From positions 1-43,063 of the forward strand of contig NZ_AHAM01000073.1 of assembly GCF_000236565.1 (NCBI RefSeq): DNA of 43,063 bases, in the 5' to 3' direction. This document shows positions 15,433-26,062 of this stretch, one piece after another. The translations under genes and the position numbers were made by a program. How positions within the stretch are numbered: the first letter of the stretch is position 1; the number at the start of each line of letters is the position of its first letter. The notes under the pieces were generated by a model. That model was not told the origin of the DNA. It saw only the letters and a list, made by a program, of their open reading frames with translations, and did no database searches. Source of the stretch: Mesorhizobium alhagi CCNWXJ12-2. Its GTDB lineage: Bacteria; Pseudomonadota; Alphaproteobacteria; Rhizobiales; Rhizobiaceae.

Positions 15433-17097
15433 TCAGCCGGCCTTCAGCCGCGAGCCGCTGAGCAATCCCCGTTCTTCGAGCACGGGATAGGCCATCGAAG
15501 CCAGCAGCGAATTGATCTGCTTCAGGTCGCGTATGGTATCGAGATGGATCGAGCTGGTCTCGACGCTCTTTGCCGTGCCTTCGCGCAGGCGTTCGAAATG
15601 GCTCTGGCTGGAGCGCTTTTCGAGGTCACGCAGCCGGTCCTTCTCCCGCACCAACTGCCGCGCGGTTTCCGAATCGCGCGACACCAGCACGTTGAAGGCC
15701 AGCTTGGCATTGGCCACCACGGAGGTGTGGAAGGCGGTCAGCTCGCGCCAGCCCTGTTCGGTGAACTCCAGCCCGCGGTCGAACTTCTTCTGCACATGGA
15801 CCAGCATGTTGCGCACGATAATGTCGCCGACCTGCTCGAGCTTGACACAGGCGCCGATAAGCTCCTGGCAGCGCAGCGCGTCGGCTTCGGAAAGCGTGCG
15901 GCTGGTCACCTTGGCCAGATAGAGCTTGATCGCCGCATGCTTGCGGTCGACGCGGTCGTCGAGCGCCGACAGGGCGTTAATCTTGTCCTGGTCGGCCTCG
16001 ACATAGAGCTCGATGATGCGCTGGAGCATGATCTCCACAGTTTCGCAGACCCGCACCACCTCGCGGGTGGCGTTGGCGAGCGCCTGCGAGGGCGTGTCGA
16101 GCGCTGCCTCGTCGAGCGCGCTAAGCTCGGTGGCGGCGAGCGATGCCGGTTGGGCCTCCGGCGCGCCGAGCGCCACGATCCGCCCGGCCAGACGGTGGAC
16201 GAGGCCGGCAAGCGGGATGCCGAGCAGCGCAAGCATAAGGTTGAACGCGATGTGGCCATGGATCAGCTGGTCGGGCACGGTAGCGCCCAGCCAATCGAGC
16301 GGCGGCGCAAAGAAGATAAGAACAAGGAGCGCGGCAAGCGCGCCCGTGCCGCGCATTATGAGATTGCCGAGCGGCACGATCCTGGCCTTGGGGATCGCCG
16401 CGCGCGATAGCATGACGGCGATGACGCCGCCGCCGAGATTGGCGCCCAGCACCAGCACGAGGCCGAGTTCGACGGGTATGAGGCCGCGCGCAGCCAGCGC
16501 AACGACCAGCAATATCGCCGCGACGCTGGAATGGAACAGCCAGGTCATGATGGCGGCAAGCAGGAACGCCGTGACCGGGTCGCTTGAGAGATAATTGACG
16601 ACGACCGGCAGGATGGGGCTTTCGCGCAGCGGCTCGGACGCTTCGCCGATCATGCGCAGCGACAGGATCAGAAGGCCTACGCCGACGAGTATGCGGCCGA
16701 ACTGGCGCCAGTCACGGCGCTCGGTGGCCATGAACATGGCGGTCCCGGCGGCGAGGCAGAGCGGCACCAGCAGCGACAGGTCGAAGCTCAGCAGCTTGAC
16801 GACCAGCGCGGAGCCGACATCGGCGCCGAGCACGGCGAGCAGGCCGGACGTGCCGCCGACGATGCCCGCGCCGCTGAACGAGCCGACCAGCAGGGCAACG
16901 GCGGTGGCGCTCTGCAGGCAGATGGCAAGCGCTGCGCCGGCGAGGATGGCCAGCACCGGATTGCGCAGCACAGAGCGCAGGCGATGGCGCAGCACGTCGC
17001 CATAGGCGCGCTCGACGCCGGTGCGCACCATGCGCGTGGCGAACAGCAGCAGCGCCACCGCGCCCGCAAGGTGCAGGAGAACGACGGACCCGCTCAT
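15433..17097 (-). CDS. Na/Pi cotransporter family protein with PhoU-like tail
   Basis: A 554-residue inner-membrane protein of the NptA/YjbB type. Two Na_Pi_cotrans repeats lie in residues 1 to about 300, each with the Gln/His-Ser-Ser/Ala-Thr/Val signature (QSATAVALLVGSFSG near 62 and FHSSVAAILLVVALA near 188). A cytoplasmic helical PhoU-like domain covers about 330-545. Relatives move phosphate with sodium, often as exporters guarding against excess phosphate. Phosphate is also the theme of ppk2-phoR at the far end of the window, but the two are not linked. It is convergent with the small KGG-like gene (14-bp gap). Confidence 0.9.
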   Translation of the reverse strand: MSGSVVLLHLAGAVALLLFATRMVRTGVERAYGDVLRHRLRSVLRNPVLAILAGAALAICLQSATAVALLVGSFSGAGIVGGTSGLLAVLGADVGSALVVKLLSFDLSLLVPLCLAAGTAMFMATERRDWRQFGRILVGVGLLILSLRMIGEASEPLRESPILPVVVNYLSSDPVTAFLLAAIMTWLFHSSVAAILLVVALAARGLIPVELGLVLVLGANLGGGVIAVMLSRAAIPKARIVPLGNLIMRGTGALAALLVLIFFAPPLDWLGATVPDQLIHGHIAFNLMLALLGIPLAGLVHRLAGRIVALGAPEAQPASLAATELSALDEAALDTPSQALANATREVVRVCETVEIMLQRIIELYVEADQDKINALSALDDRVDRKHAAIKLYLAKVTSRTLSEADALRCQELIGACVKLEQVGDIIVRNMLVHVQKKFDRGLEFTEQGWRELTAFHTSVVANAKLAFNVLVSRDSETARQLVREKDRLRDLEKRSSQSHFERLREGTAKSVETSSIHLDTIRDLKQINSLLASMAYPVLEERGLLSGSRLKAG

Positions 17098-17274
17098 GCC
17101 GGGCAGCCGGCGCGCTGTGCATGGAAATTGAAGCGCAAGATCATCTCATCCAATCGGCGAATCGCGGCGTTGTTCCGTCGGCCGTGAAGCTTAGCCGGTT
17201 AATGTAATCCGCGTCCATTGCGCGAAGCTGTTCCCTGCCGACGCGGCGTGCCGGAGACGGGACTGGGATATGAT

Positions 17275-17559
17275 TCACTTCAGTTCAAACGGCCTACGCG
17301 CCGTGTGTCGGATGTGGATTATCTGGATTTCACCCTGCACGATGCGGTAGAAGACTTTGTACGGATAACGTCCTATCATGCATACGCGAATGTCAGGGCG
17401 GCTTGTCGCTTTGCCGGAATACGGCTGCGACGCCAATTGATCGGTCGCGCGGTTTATCCGCGACAGAACGTTACGCGCGCCCTCAGGCGACTGCTTCGCC
17501 AAGTATGAGAGAATTGATTCGAGATCGGTATACGCTCGCGAAGTATAGCGCAGTTTCAT
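17275..17559 (-). CDS. RelE/ParE-family toxin
   Basis: A 94-residue protein with the ParE/RelE signature: an N-terminal MKLRYTSRAYTDLESILSYL helix-strand start, a conserved Arg in RPDIRVCMIGRYPYKVFYRI, and a C-terminal IIHIRHTARRP tail. ParE toxins inhibit gyrase while RelE-type ones cut mRNA; the ending with His-Thr-Arg-Arg is ParE-like. Its ATG overlaps the stop of the upstream antitoxin gene by 4 nt (ATGA), the usual antitoxin-first order. The 177-bp stretch between it and the Na/Pi gene start shows nothing coding. Composition is less GC-rich than its neighbours, which suggests horizontal gain. Confidence 0.9.
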   Translation of the reverse strand: MKLRYTSRAYTDLESILSYLAKQSPEGARNVLSRINRATDQLASQPYSGKATSRPDIRVCMIGRYPYKVFYRIVQGEIQIIHIRHTARRPFELK

Positions 17560-17783
17560 GCGCCAAAGCGCCGGGACATTTCCCTGAGATCACCGTCGGT
17601 GACGAATTCGCCGCGGTCTGCTTGACCCAAACCTTCTTCGACAGCAGCCAACTCGTCTTCGTCAAGTTCATAAATCCCGGTGCGGCGCGCTTCAATGACG
17701 CGCGCAAAATCCGCGAGTTCCGCCTGTTCCTCGGGGGTCCAGGTCTCGGCCGCATGCAGCAGGTTCTTCAGAGTCGCATTCAT
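17556..17783 (-). CDS. antitoxin of the ParE module
   Basis: A 75-residue acidic protein directly upstream of and overlapping the toxin gene. An N-terminal helical part (MNATLKNLLHAAETWTPEEQAELADFARVIEARRTG) is followed by ELDEDELAAVEEGLGQADRGEFVTDGDLREM, the typical toxin-binding tail of a widespread ParD-like antitoxin family that lacks an obvious ribbon-helix-helix N-terminus. It neutralises the toxin by binding it. Whether it also represses its own operon cannot be seen. Confidence 0.82.
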   Translation of the reverse strand: MNATLKNLLHAAETWTPEEQAELADFARVIEARRTGIYELDEDELAAVEEGLGQADRGEFVTDGDLREMSRRFGA

Positions 17784-17865
17784 GGCTGTAATCTAGCACA
17801 TTCAGGATGGACGCGCCACGTTGCGGGCGTTGCGGACACGGGAGATGCTGCCCAGGGGCCGCAGT

Positions 17866-19050
17866 TCAGGTCGCCGGCGCGGTCAGTGGCGGCCTGGCTC
17901 CGTTGCGCCGCTCGGATGTATAGGAGGCGAAGGCCACGGCGGTTGCCACGATCATGGCGAGCACGCCCAGGAGGGGCAAGCTGCGATAGCTCATGCCGCT
18001 CGCGAGCAGCATGGAGCCGACGGAGGCGGCGAGCGCGATGCCGATGTTGAAGCCAGCCGGGATAAGCGACGAGGCGAGGTTGGGCGCGTCCGCCGTCCAG
18101 CCCAGGATGCGGGTCTGGATCGGCGTGCCGATGGCGAAATTGATACCTCCCCACAGAGTGATGACTGCGACCATGGGGAGCGGGTAGGGGCTGACCAGAT
18201 ACATCGCTGCGAGTACGACCCCCTGCAGCGCGAACATGGCAATGAGCGATGGCATCAGCTTCCAGCCGGCGAGCCTGCCGCCGATGAACACGCCCGCCGT
18301 GGCGCCGACGCCGTTGAGCAGCAGCACCCAGGGGATCATGTCGGCCCCGATGCCGGTGACCTCGCGCAGCATGGGAGCGATATAGGTGAAGGGCACGAAC
18401 TGGCCGATCATCAGCATCAGCATGAGGATCAGCGAGGTCCAGACCTGCTGGCGGCCGAGCACCTGCACTTCGCGCAGAAAGCCAGCCGGCCGGGCCGAGC
18501 GTCCATTCGCCCGCGGAAGCAGTGCAATCATTGCGGCCGTGGCGAGCAGTCCGAGCGCTAACATTGCCCAGAAGGTCGCGCGCCAACCGAAGAGATTGCC
18601 GATAGCCGTACCGGCCGGCACGCCGACGATGTTGGAGACAGTCAGGCCCGCCAGGATGAGCGCGACGGCCATACCGCGTCGTTCCTCCTTCACGAGACCG
18701 ACGGCGACTACCATCGCGACCCCGAAATAGGCGCCGTGCGCAATCGCCACCGCGATGCGGATGAGAAGCATTTCTGCGAATCCCGGCGCCAATGCGCAAG
18801 CGAGTTGGCCGGCGGTGAAGGCGCCGGCGAGGCCGATCAGCAGCGTCTTGCGGGAAAGGCGCGCCGTAGCGATGGTGAGAAGCGGACCGCCGAGCGCGAT
18901 GCCGAGTGCGTAGCCGGAGACAAGGTAGCCAGCCGTCGGAATGGACACGTCGAGGCCCTCCGCCACCTGCGGCAGCACGCCGGCAATGACGAACTCGGTC
19001 GTGCCGAAGGCAAAGGCGGCGATGAAAAGGGCAACCAGCGGCAGGGACAT
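17866..19050 (-). CDS. MFS efflux transporter, DHA1 family
   Basis: A 394-residue, twelve-helix major facilitator. FGTTEFVIAGVLP in helix 1 and the GPLLTIATARLSRK loop after helix 2 mark the DHA1 drug/arabinose-efflux group (AraJ/YdhP-like). Such proteins export sugars, amino acids or drugs by proton antiport; the substrate is unknown. ATG 19050 is chosen over the in-frame GTG three codons upstream because it starts the usual MSLPLVAL; neither has a good Shine-Dalgarno site. It is divergent from dnaG (195-bp gap), and no regulator lies beside it. Confidence 0.88.
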   Translation of the reverse strand: MSLPLVALFIAAFAFGTTEFVIAGVLPQVAEGLDVSIPTAGYLVSGYALGIALGGPLLTIATARLSRKTLLIGLAGAFTAGQLACALAPGFAEMLLIRIAVAIAHGAYFGVAMVVAVGLVKEERRGMAVALILAGLTVSNIVGVPAGTAIGNLFGWRATFWAMLALGLLATAAMIALLPRANGRSARPAGFLREVQVLGRQQVWTSLILMLMLMIGQFVPFTYIAPMLREVTGIGADMIPWVLLLNGVGATAGVFIGGRLAGWKLMPSLIAMFALQGVVLAAMYLVSPYPLPMVAVITLWGGINFAIGTPIQTRILGWTADAPNLASSLIPAGFNIGIALAASVGSMLLASGMSYRSLPLLGVLAMIVATAVAFASYTSERRNGARPPLTAPAT

Positions 19051-19245
19051 AGCGGGCACGCAACTTAGAGGTTAGGCCTCAAATCATGCGTGAATGGCTC
19101 CATGCAAGCCAGATTTTGTGAGGCCGGCTTCAGCTTTTCTTATACGCGGGTCGCAGAGCACCTGTGAATCGCGGGAATGCCGGAAATGGCTGTTCGCTTT
19201 GCACGCCTGCTCAGCCTATATATCGGAAAGAGAGATCCACATCCC

Positions 19246-21186
19246 ATGCGCTTTCCGCCTTCCTTCCTCGACGAGATTCGCGACCGCGTGCCGATTTCAT
19301 CGGTCATCGGCGCGCGCGTCTCGTGGGACCGCAGGAAGACGAACGCGGCGCGTGGCGACTACTGGGCCTGCTGTCCGTTTCACGGCGAAAAATCGCCGAG
19401 CTTCCACTGCGAGGACAAGAAGGGCCGCTATCACTGCTTCGGCTGCGGGGTTTCGGGCGACCATTTCAAGTTTCTCACCGAACTCGACGGGATGGGCTTT
19501 CCTGAGGCGGTCGAGAAGATAGCCGAACTGGCCGGCGTGCCGATGCCGGCGCGCGACGAGGCGGCGGAACGGCGCGAGAAGCAGCGCGCCAGCCTGACCG
19601 ATGTCATGGAAATGGCGACGGTCTTCTTCCAGGAGCGGCTGCAATCGTCGGACGGCGCCAAAGCCCGCGCGTATCTGCGCGAGCGCGGCCTGGCTTCGGC
19701 CACGCAGCAGGCCTTCCGCCTCGGCTATGCCCCCGACAGCCGCAACGCGCTCAAGGAATTCCTGGCCGGCAAAGGCGTCGAGAAGGCGCAGATGGAAGCC
19801 TGCGGCCTGACTGTGTTCGAGGACGTTCCGGTCTCCTACGATCGCTTCCGCGACCGCATCATGTTTCCGATCGAGGATTCCCGCGGCAAGGTCATCGCCT
19901 TCGGCGGGCGGGCGCTGTCGCCGGAAATCTCGGCCAAGTACCTGAACTCGCCCGACACCGAGCTCTTCCACAAGGGCAATGTGCTCTACAATTTCGCCCG
20001 CGCCCGGAAGGGCATGGGCAAGGACGGCACGGTGATCGCCGTCGAAGGCTATATGGACGTGATCGCGCTGGCGCAGGCCGGCTTCGACAACGCCGTGGCG
20101 CCCCTCGGCACCGCGCTGACTGAGAACCAGCTCGAACTTCTGTGGCGCATGACCGGCGAGCCGGTGCTGTGCTTTGACGGCGACCAGGCCGGCTTTCGGG
20201 CGGCGTGGCGCGCCGCCGACATGGTGCTGCCGGCGGTTCAGGCGGGACGCACGGCGCGTTTTGCACTGCTGCCGGAGGGCAAGGATCCTGACGATCTGGT
20301 CAAGGCCGACGGGCCGGAGGCGTTCAGGGCCGTGCTTTCGGAGGCGCGGCCGCTGTCGGATCTTCTGTGGATGCGCGAGACTTCGGGTGGGGTGTTCGAC
20401 ACGCCCGAGCGGCGCGCCGAACTCGAAAAGACGCTGCGCGAACTCACTTCGCGCATCAAGGACGAGAGCGTCCGCTATCACTACGCGCAGGACATGCGCG
20501 AGCGGGTGCTGGCCTTTTTCGGCGCGCAGCGGAGCCGGCAACAGCCAAGGCACGGCGAGCGGGACAGGAATTTCAGCAAGGGCCAGGGCGGCCAATGGGG
20601 GAGGGGCGGCGCTGGCCCGGCGGCGGGACGGCTGGCGGTGTCGGACAGCCTGGCGCGTTCGGCTATGGTCAAGCGCGCCGGCGGCGTCATGCCGCTGCGC
20701 GAAACGGCGATCGTCGCGGCGCTGGTCAATCATCCAGCGCTGATCGACGAGAATTTCGACCATGTCGAAACGCTCGACCTTTCGCATCCGGACCTGCGGC
20801 TGCTGCACAGCGCGCTGATCGATGCGGTGGCGCACGGCGTGACCGACGATAGCTCTGCGATCATCGCAAGGATAGGCGAGGCGGGGCTGGCGGATGCCTG
20901 GCAGCGGGCGATGGCGCTGGTCCGGCGGGCGCGGCTGTGGCCGGTGATGGAGGAGGCGGCGATAGAGGATGCCCGCGACGCCTTCGCGCAGGCGCTGCAC
21001 TTGCACCGTAGCGCGAGTACCTTACATAAGGAACTGAAAGTGGCGGAGACGGCACTGGCGACAGATCCGACAGACGAAAACTATCGCCACCTTGTCGAAA
21101 TCCAGGCCCAGTTCCACGACGTTCAGGCGACCGAAGCGCTTATCGAGGGTTTCGGCATTTCGTCCGGGCGTGTGGACCGGGCCTAG
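19246..21186 (+). CDS. dnaG: DNA primase
   Basis: Makes the RNA primers for replication. It has 646 residues. The CHC2 zinc domain covers residues about 37-95 with ligands C43, H46, C64 and C67 (CPFH, CFGC). The catalytic N-terminal and TOPRIM core covers about 120-360, with E267 in VEGYMDV and the Asp pair in FDGDQAG (311, 313). The C-terminal helicase-binding domain covers about 450-640, with a Gly/Arg/Gln-rich linker near 440-475. ATG 19246 begins the family-typical MRFPPSFLDEI. The dnaG-rpoD order is the classical macromolecular-synthesis arrangement (rpsU missing, as usual in alphaproteobacteria). Confidence 0.98.
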   Translation: MRFPPSFLDEIRDRVPISSVIGARVSWDRRKTNAARGDYWACCPFHGEKSPSFHCEDKKGRYHCFGCGVSGDHFKFLTELDGMGFPEAVEKIAELAGVPMPARDEAAERREKQRASLTDVMEMATVFFQERLQSSDGAKARAYLRERGLASATQQAFRLGYAPDSRNALKEFLAGKGVEKAQMEACGLTVFEDVPVSYDRFRDRIMFPIEDSRGKVIAFGGRALSPEISAKYLNSPDTELFHKGNVLYNFARARKGMGKDGTVIAVEGYMDVIALAQAGFDNAVAPLGTALTENQLELLWRMTGEPVLCFDGDQAGFRAAWRAADMVLPAVQAGRTARFALLPEGKDPDDLVKADGPEAFRAVLSEARPLSDLLWMRETSGGVFDTPERRAELEKTLRELTSRIKDESVRYHYAQDMRERVLAFFGAQRSRQQPRHGERDRNFSKGQGGQWGRGGAGPAAGRLAVSDSLARSAMVKRAGGVMPLRETAIVAALVNHPALIDENFDHVETLDLSHPDLRLLHSALIDAVAHGVTDDSSAIIARIGEAGLADAWQRAMALVRRARLWPVMEEAAIEDARDAFAQALHLHRSASTLHKELKVAETALATDPTDENYRHLVEIQAQFHDVQATEALIEGFGISSGRVDRA

Positions 21187-21248
21187 CATGATCCCGAAAC
21201 CGAAGGTCCGCGCTGCGAAAAGCTGCAGGCTTTCGGAAAAGATCATGC
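21186..21248. repeat. dispersed palindromic repeat after dnaG
   Basis: It begins GCATGATCCCGAAA and ends TTTCGGAAAAGATCATGC, so the ends form an imperfect long hairpin around a central GCGCTGCGAAAAGCTGCAG part. Elements with GCATGATC termini and a TTTCGGAAAA core are common in Mesorhizobium-like genomes. Its first base is the last base of the dnaG stop. It may help end or stabilise the dnaG transcript. Confidence 0.7.
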
Positions 21249-21605
21249 GGCAAAATAATGACTGGAGTCCCGTTCCGGCTTGTCTGAACGGAACAGGCTC
21301 CAAGAAACATGGCAATTGATTCGCTTTTTTAACGCGAATCATGCGACAGCCGCTTGACCTTCCGCCGGAATGGCGGAATCAGGACGATTCGAAAAGTTAA
21401 CCTGCGGGCACAATCCGCACCCAACATCGACGGAACGGAGCTGATAGGCTGGACGGGAAAAAATCCCGCCACAGATATCATCAGTAATCGGGGACCAGAC
21501 GCAAGGGCGGCGGCTTTTCATAGCGGTCGAACAGTTGCGGTCGGTTTGCCGGTTCAACAGTTTCAGCGCTCCGCACGATCCGGCCGCTTGGAGATAATAA
21601 GAAGC
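21249..21605 (+). promoter_or_regulatory. rpoD upstream region with GANTC inverted repeat
   Basis: Together with the repeat before it, this makes a 419-bp gene-free stretch between dnaG and rpoD. It holds the inverted repeat TGATTCGC-N9-GCGAATCA (21317-21341). Both arms contain a GANTC site for the cell-cycle methyltransferase CcrM, and the loop carries six T. The remaining 260 bp show no convincing protein; the frame open into rpoD has no family resemblance. It probably contains the rpoD promoter and leader. Confidence 0.55.
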
Positions 21606-23642
<2,037 letters not shown>

Positions 23643-23681
23643 CGGGATCTCGGCACCGCCGGGTCGCATGCAGTCAATTGA

Positions 23682-23716
23682 AAAAAAGCGGGGGCCGAAA
23701 CAGCTCTCGCTTTTTT
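23682..23716 (+). terminator. rho-independent terminator of rpoD
   Basis: AAAAAAGCGGGGGC (left arm) pairs with GCTCTCGCTTTTTT (right arm) through 14 pairs including two G-U wobbles, with a 7-nt loop and the arm's own six T as U-tract. It lies 40 nt after the rpoD stop. Confidence 0.9.
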
Positions 23717-23760
23717 CATGCCCTTGAACAGGTCGTCGCGAGGGGCGCAGGAATCATGGA

Positions 23761-24150
23761 ATGATCAACACCTCCGCGCCGGCGCTGACTGTCTGGTACA
23801 ATACTCGCTGCCCGGTCTGCGACGCCGGCATCAGCAGGCAGAAGCGGCGGCTGATCGGGGCGGTCAAGGCCGGACGGATTGCATTCCGCGACATCAATCT
23901 CGAGCCCGCTGCGCTGGCCGCGCATGGCGCTTCGCTGGAAAACATCCGCCGCCGGCTGCACGCCATCGATGCGGATGGAAACCTGCTGGTCGGGGCGGAC
24001 GTGGCCATTGCCATATGGCGCCTGATGCCGGGCGAGGGGTGGCTCGCCTCCCTGGCCGGCAATCCGCTGCTTTTGCCGGCAACGCGCTTCGCTTATGACC
24101 GCTTCGCCGATCTTCTCTACGCCTGGAACCGCCGAAAAGGCCGCTGGTGA
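23761..24150 (+). CDS. DCC-family thiol-disulfide oxidoreductase-like protein (DUF393)
   Basis: A 129-residue DUF393 protein. The signature lies at the N-terminus: VWYNTRCPVCDAGI with the CxxC pair at about residues 18 and 21. A thioredoxin-like remainder follows, including RIAFRDINLEPAALAAHG, and a C-terminal basic helix ends at RKGRW. The usual DGxCxxC opening is here YNTRCPVC. A redox role is expected from the family but its partners are unknown. It follows the rpoD terminator by 44 bp, so it has its own promoter. Confidence 0.87.
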   Translation: MINTSAPALTVWYNTRCPVCDAGISRQKRRLIGAVKAGRIAFRDINLEPAALAAHGASLENIRRRLHAIDADGNLLVGADVAIAIWRLMPGEGWLASLAGNPLLLPATRFAYDRFADLLYAWNRRKGRW

Positions 24151-24181
24151 GGCGATACGATATTTGTGCTAGGCTGAATTC

Positions 24182-24790
24182 ATGAACGAGCACACCGCCC
24201 CGCTCCAGCCCATGCCGCTTACGACGCAGGCTGCCGAAGGCCTGCCGCGCCGGCCGTGGACGGTTGCGGAAATCGAGGCGATGGTGGCGGCCGGCATCAT
24301 CGAAGAGGACGAGCGATTCGAGCTGATCGGTGGGGAGGTTGTGCCGATGTCGCCCAAGGGTGCGCGCCATGAACTGGTGAAGGCAGAGCTTAACGAGTAT
24401 TTCCAAAGGCTCGGCTTGACTGATCTTCGTATCGTGCCGGAGACCACGCTGCGGCTTGACGAGAAGGCGTTTCTCGAACCGGATTTCTGCGTATTCCCGC
24501 GCTCCATCGCCCCCGGCGACATGCGCGGGCCGGACGTGCTGCTCGCGGTCGAGGTCGCCGACACCAGCCTTGCCTACGATCGCGGCCGCAAGATCAGCGT
24601 CTATGCCGCTTTCGGCATTCCGGAAGTCTGGGTGATCGACGCCAACAGCGTCGTCACCTACGTCTATCGCCAGTTGGGCGCGGAGGGCTACCGCACTGTG
24701 CTCGAAATCGGGCCGGCGGAAGAGATTGCCGCCACTCGCGCCGAGGCCGTAAGCTATTGCCTGAGCCGCCTCGGCCTCAACCCCGCATAA
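24182..24790 (+). CDS. Uma2 family endonuclease-like protein
   Basis: A 202-residue Uma2 (DUF820) protein. It has the restriction-endonuclease-like core, with the Asp of LEPDFCVF (about residue 100) and the Glu of LLAVEVADTS (about 122) as the PD-(D/E)xK pair, then YDRGRKISVYAAFGIPEVWVID. Nuclease activity is predicted from the fold; the biological role is unknown, and these genes are abundant in cyanobacteria and scattered in proteobacteria, which suggests mobility. The N-terminal WTVAEIEAMVAAGII is the common lead-in. It is followed 13 bp later by yjbQ. Confidence 0.87.
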   Translation: MNEHTAPLQPMPLTTQAAEGLPRRPWTVAEIEAMVAAGIIEEDERFELIGGEVVPMSPKGARHELVKAELNEYFQRLGLTDLRIVPETTLRLDEKAFLEPDFCVFPRSIAPGDMRGPDVLLAVEVADTSLAYDRGRKISVYAAFGIPEVWVIDANSVVTYVYRQLGAEGYRTVLEIGPAEEIAATRAEAVSYCLSRLGLNPA

Positions 24791-24803
24791 GTTTGGCGAG
24801 CGC

Positions 24804-25226
24804 TTGCCTCAGTCGACGCTCACAATTTCGACCTCCGGTCCCGGCCTCTACGAGTTCACCGACCGGGCCAAGACATTCGTTCGGGAGGCCGGCGTCGAGA
24901 CTGGGCTGCTCACGGTCTTCGTGCGGCATACGTCCTGTTCGCTGCTGATCCAGGAAAACGCCGATCCGGACGTGCGGCGCGATCTCGACGCATTCTTCCG
25001 CCGCCTGGTTCCGCCGTCCGACGATCCGTCAATGCGCTGGGTGGTCCACACGACGGAGGGGCCGGACGACATGCCGGCTCACATCAAGGCGGCGCTCACC
25101 GCCGTTTCGCTGTCTGTTCCGGTCACCTCCGGGCGGCTGGCGCTCGGCACATGGCAGGGGCTTTATCTCTTTGAGCATCGCGAAAGCCCGCATCGGCGCG
25201 AGATCGTGCTGCATCTCGGCGGATGA
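24804..25226 (+). CDS. yjbQ: YjbQ/UPF0047 family protein
   Basis: A 140-residue protein of the YjbQ (UPF0047) family, sometimes called secondary thiamine-phosphate synthase because the E. coli member shows weak activity of that kind. Its true role is uncertain. Conserved residues are present: FVRHTSCSLLIQENADPDV with the metal-binding His and Asn, HTTEGPDDMPAHIKAAL, and GTWQGLYLFEHR. The start is the TTG at 24804; no ATG or GTG lies in frame between the Uma2 stop and the conserved N-terminus. The 13-bp distance from Uma2 suggests cotranscription. Confidence 0.88.
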   Translation: MPQSTLTISTSGPGLYEFTDRAKTFVREAGVETGLLTVFVRHTSCSLLIQENADPDVRRDLDAFFRRLVPPSDDPSMRWVVHTTEGPDDMPAHIKAALTAVSLSVPVTSGRLALGTWQGLYLFEHRESPHRREIVLHLGG

Positions 25227-25365
25227 TTGAGCGCGGGCGGCGCCAGCTTCCTTGCCGGCCGGCCTGAGCGGGTTCATACTGTCCGGGCAGGCGGAATGGG
25301 GCGACAATCCCGGCGCCGCGCGCCCCACGCCCAACCCCGCGCCTGTGCGCCGGAGGAGGTGTTTC

Positions 25366-25659
25366 ATGACCACTTACATCATGCTGGTGAATTGGACGGA
25401 ACAGGGCGTGAAGAACGTGCGCGACTCGCCGAAACGCCTCGACGCCGCGAGAAAGTCGCTGGCCGACATGGGCGGCTCTTTCAGGGAGTTCTACCTCACC
25501 ATGGGTGAATACGACATGGTGGCCGTGTGCGAGGCGCCGGACGATGCGGTGGCGGCGCGGTTCGCGCTACAGCTCGGCATGGGCGGCAATGTGCGCACCC
25601 GCACCTTGAAGGCGTTTCCGGAAGCCGCCTACCGCGAGATCATCAATTCGCTCGGCTGA
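25366..25659 (+). CDS. GYD domain protein
   Basis: A 97-residue small GYD-domain protein. It carries the family pattern MTTYIMLVNWTEQGVKNV, then a GEYDMVAVCEAPDDAVAARF centre in which the usual Gly-x-Tyr-Asp is intact, and a TLKAF end. The fold is a dimeric alpha-beta barrel. Function is unknown. The start is clear from GGAGGAGGTG 5-14 nt before the ATG. The 139-bp gap before it shows nothing coding. Confidence 0.9.
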   Translation: MTTYIMLVNWTEQGVKNVRDSPKRLDAARKSLADMGGSFREFYLTMGEYDMVAVCEAPDDAVAARFALQLGMGGNVRTRTLKAFPEAAYREIINSLG

Positions 25660-25750
25660 ACCGCGTGATCTTTCCTCGCCCCGGCCGGGCAGGTCTCGAC
25701 CTCCCCGGCCGAACGGGGTACGCTCGACTGCAAAACGGAGCAGGTGAAGC

Positions 25751-26041
25751 ATGTCCTTCCTGAAGCGGCTTTTCGGCGGTGGTGATAAGGTGGCTGACGC
25801 TTCGGCTCCGGTCGTCGCCCGCCAGGTCGAGCACAAGGGATTCCTGGTCAGCGCCACACCCTACAAGGCTGATGGGCAGTACCAGACCTGCGGCATCGTC
25901 TCGAAGGAAATCGGCGGCGTGCAGAAGGAGCACAAATTCATCCGCGCCGACCGCTTTGCCTCGCTCGACGATGCAGTCGAGGTGTCGCTGAAGAAGGGCA
26001 TCCAACTGGTCGACGAGCAGGGCGACAAGGTTTTTAGCTAA
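25751..26041 (+). CDS. HlyU-family protein
   Basis: A 96-residue protein of the HlyU family as named in alphaproteobacteria (PF10115), distinct from the winged-helix HlyU of Vibrio. Its core is VEHKGFLVSATPYKADGQYQTCGIVSKEI and HKFIRADRFASLDDAVEVSLKKG. There is no DNA-binding motif, so the label regulator is doubtful. An N-terminal MSFLKRLFGGG could be membrane-associating. GGAG lies upstream of the ATG. It is convergent with the TetR gene (21-bp gap). Confidence 0.85.
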   Translation: MSFLKRLFGGGDKVADASAPVVARQVEHKGFLVSATPYKADGQYQTCGIVSKEIGGVQKEHKFIRADRFASLDDAVEVSLKKGIQLVDEQGDKVFS

Positions 26042-26062
26042 GCATTCCGATAGTGGCTTGGG

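Noticed and set aside
17218-17508. Plus-strand 96-codon frame over the ParE toxin
   Set aside because: Antisense of the toxin gene, with no supporting features.
21354-21605. N-terminal extension of rpoD by 84 residues
   Set aside because: The added residues have no sigma-70 features; region 1.1 starts after 21606.
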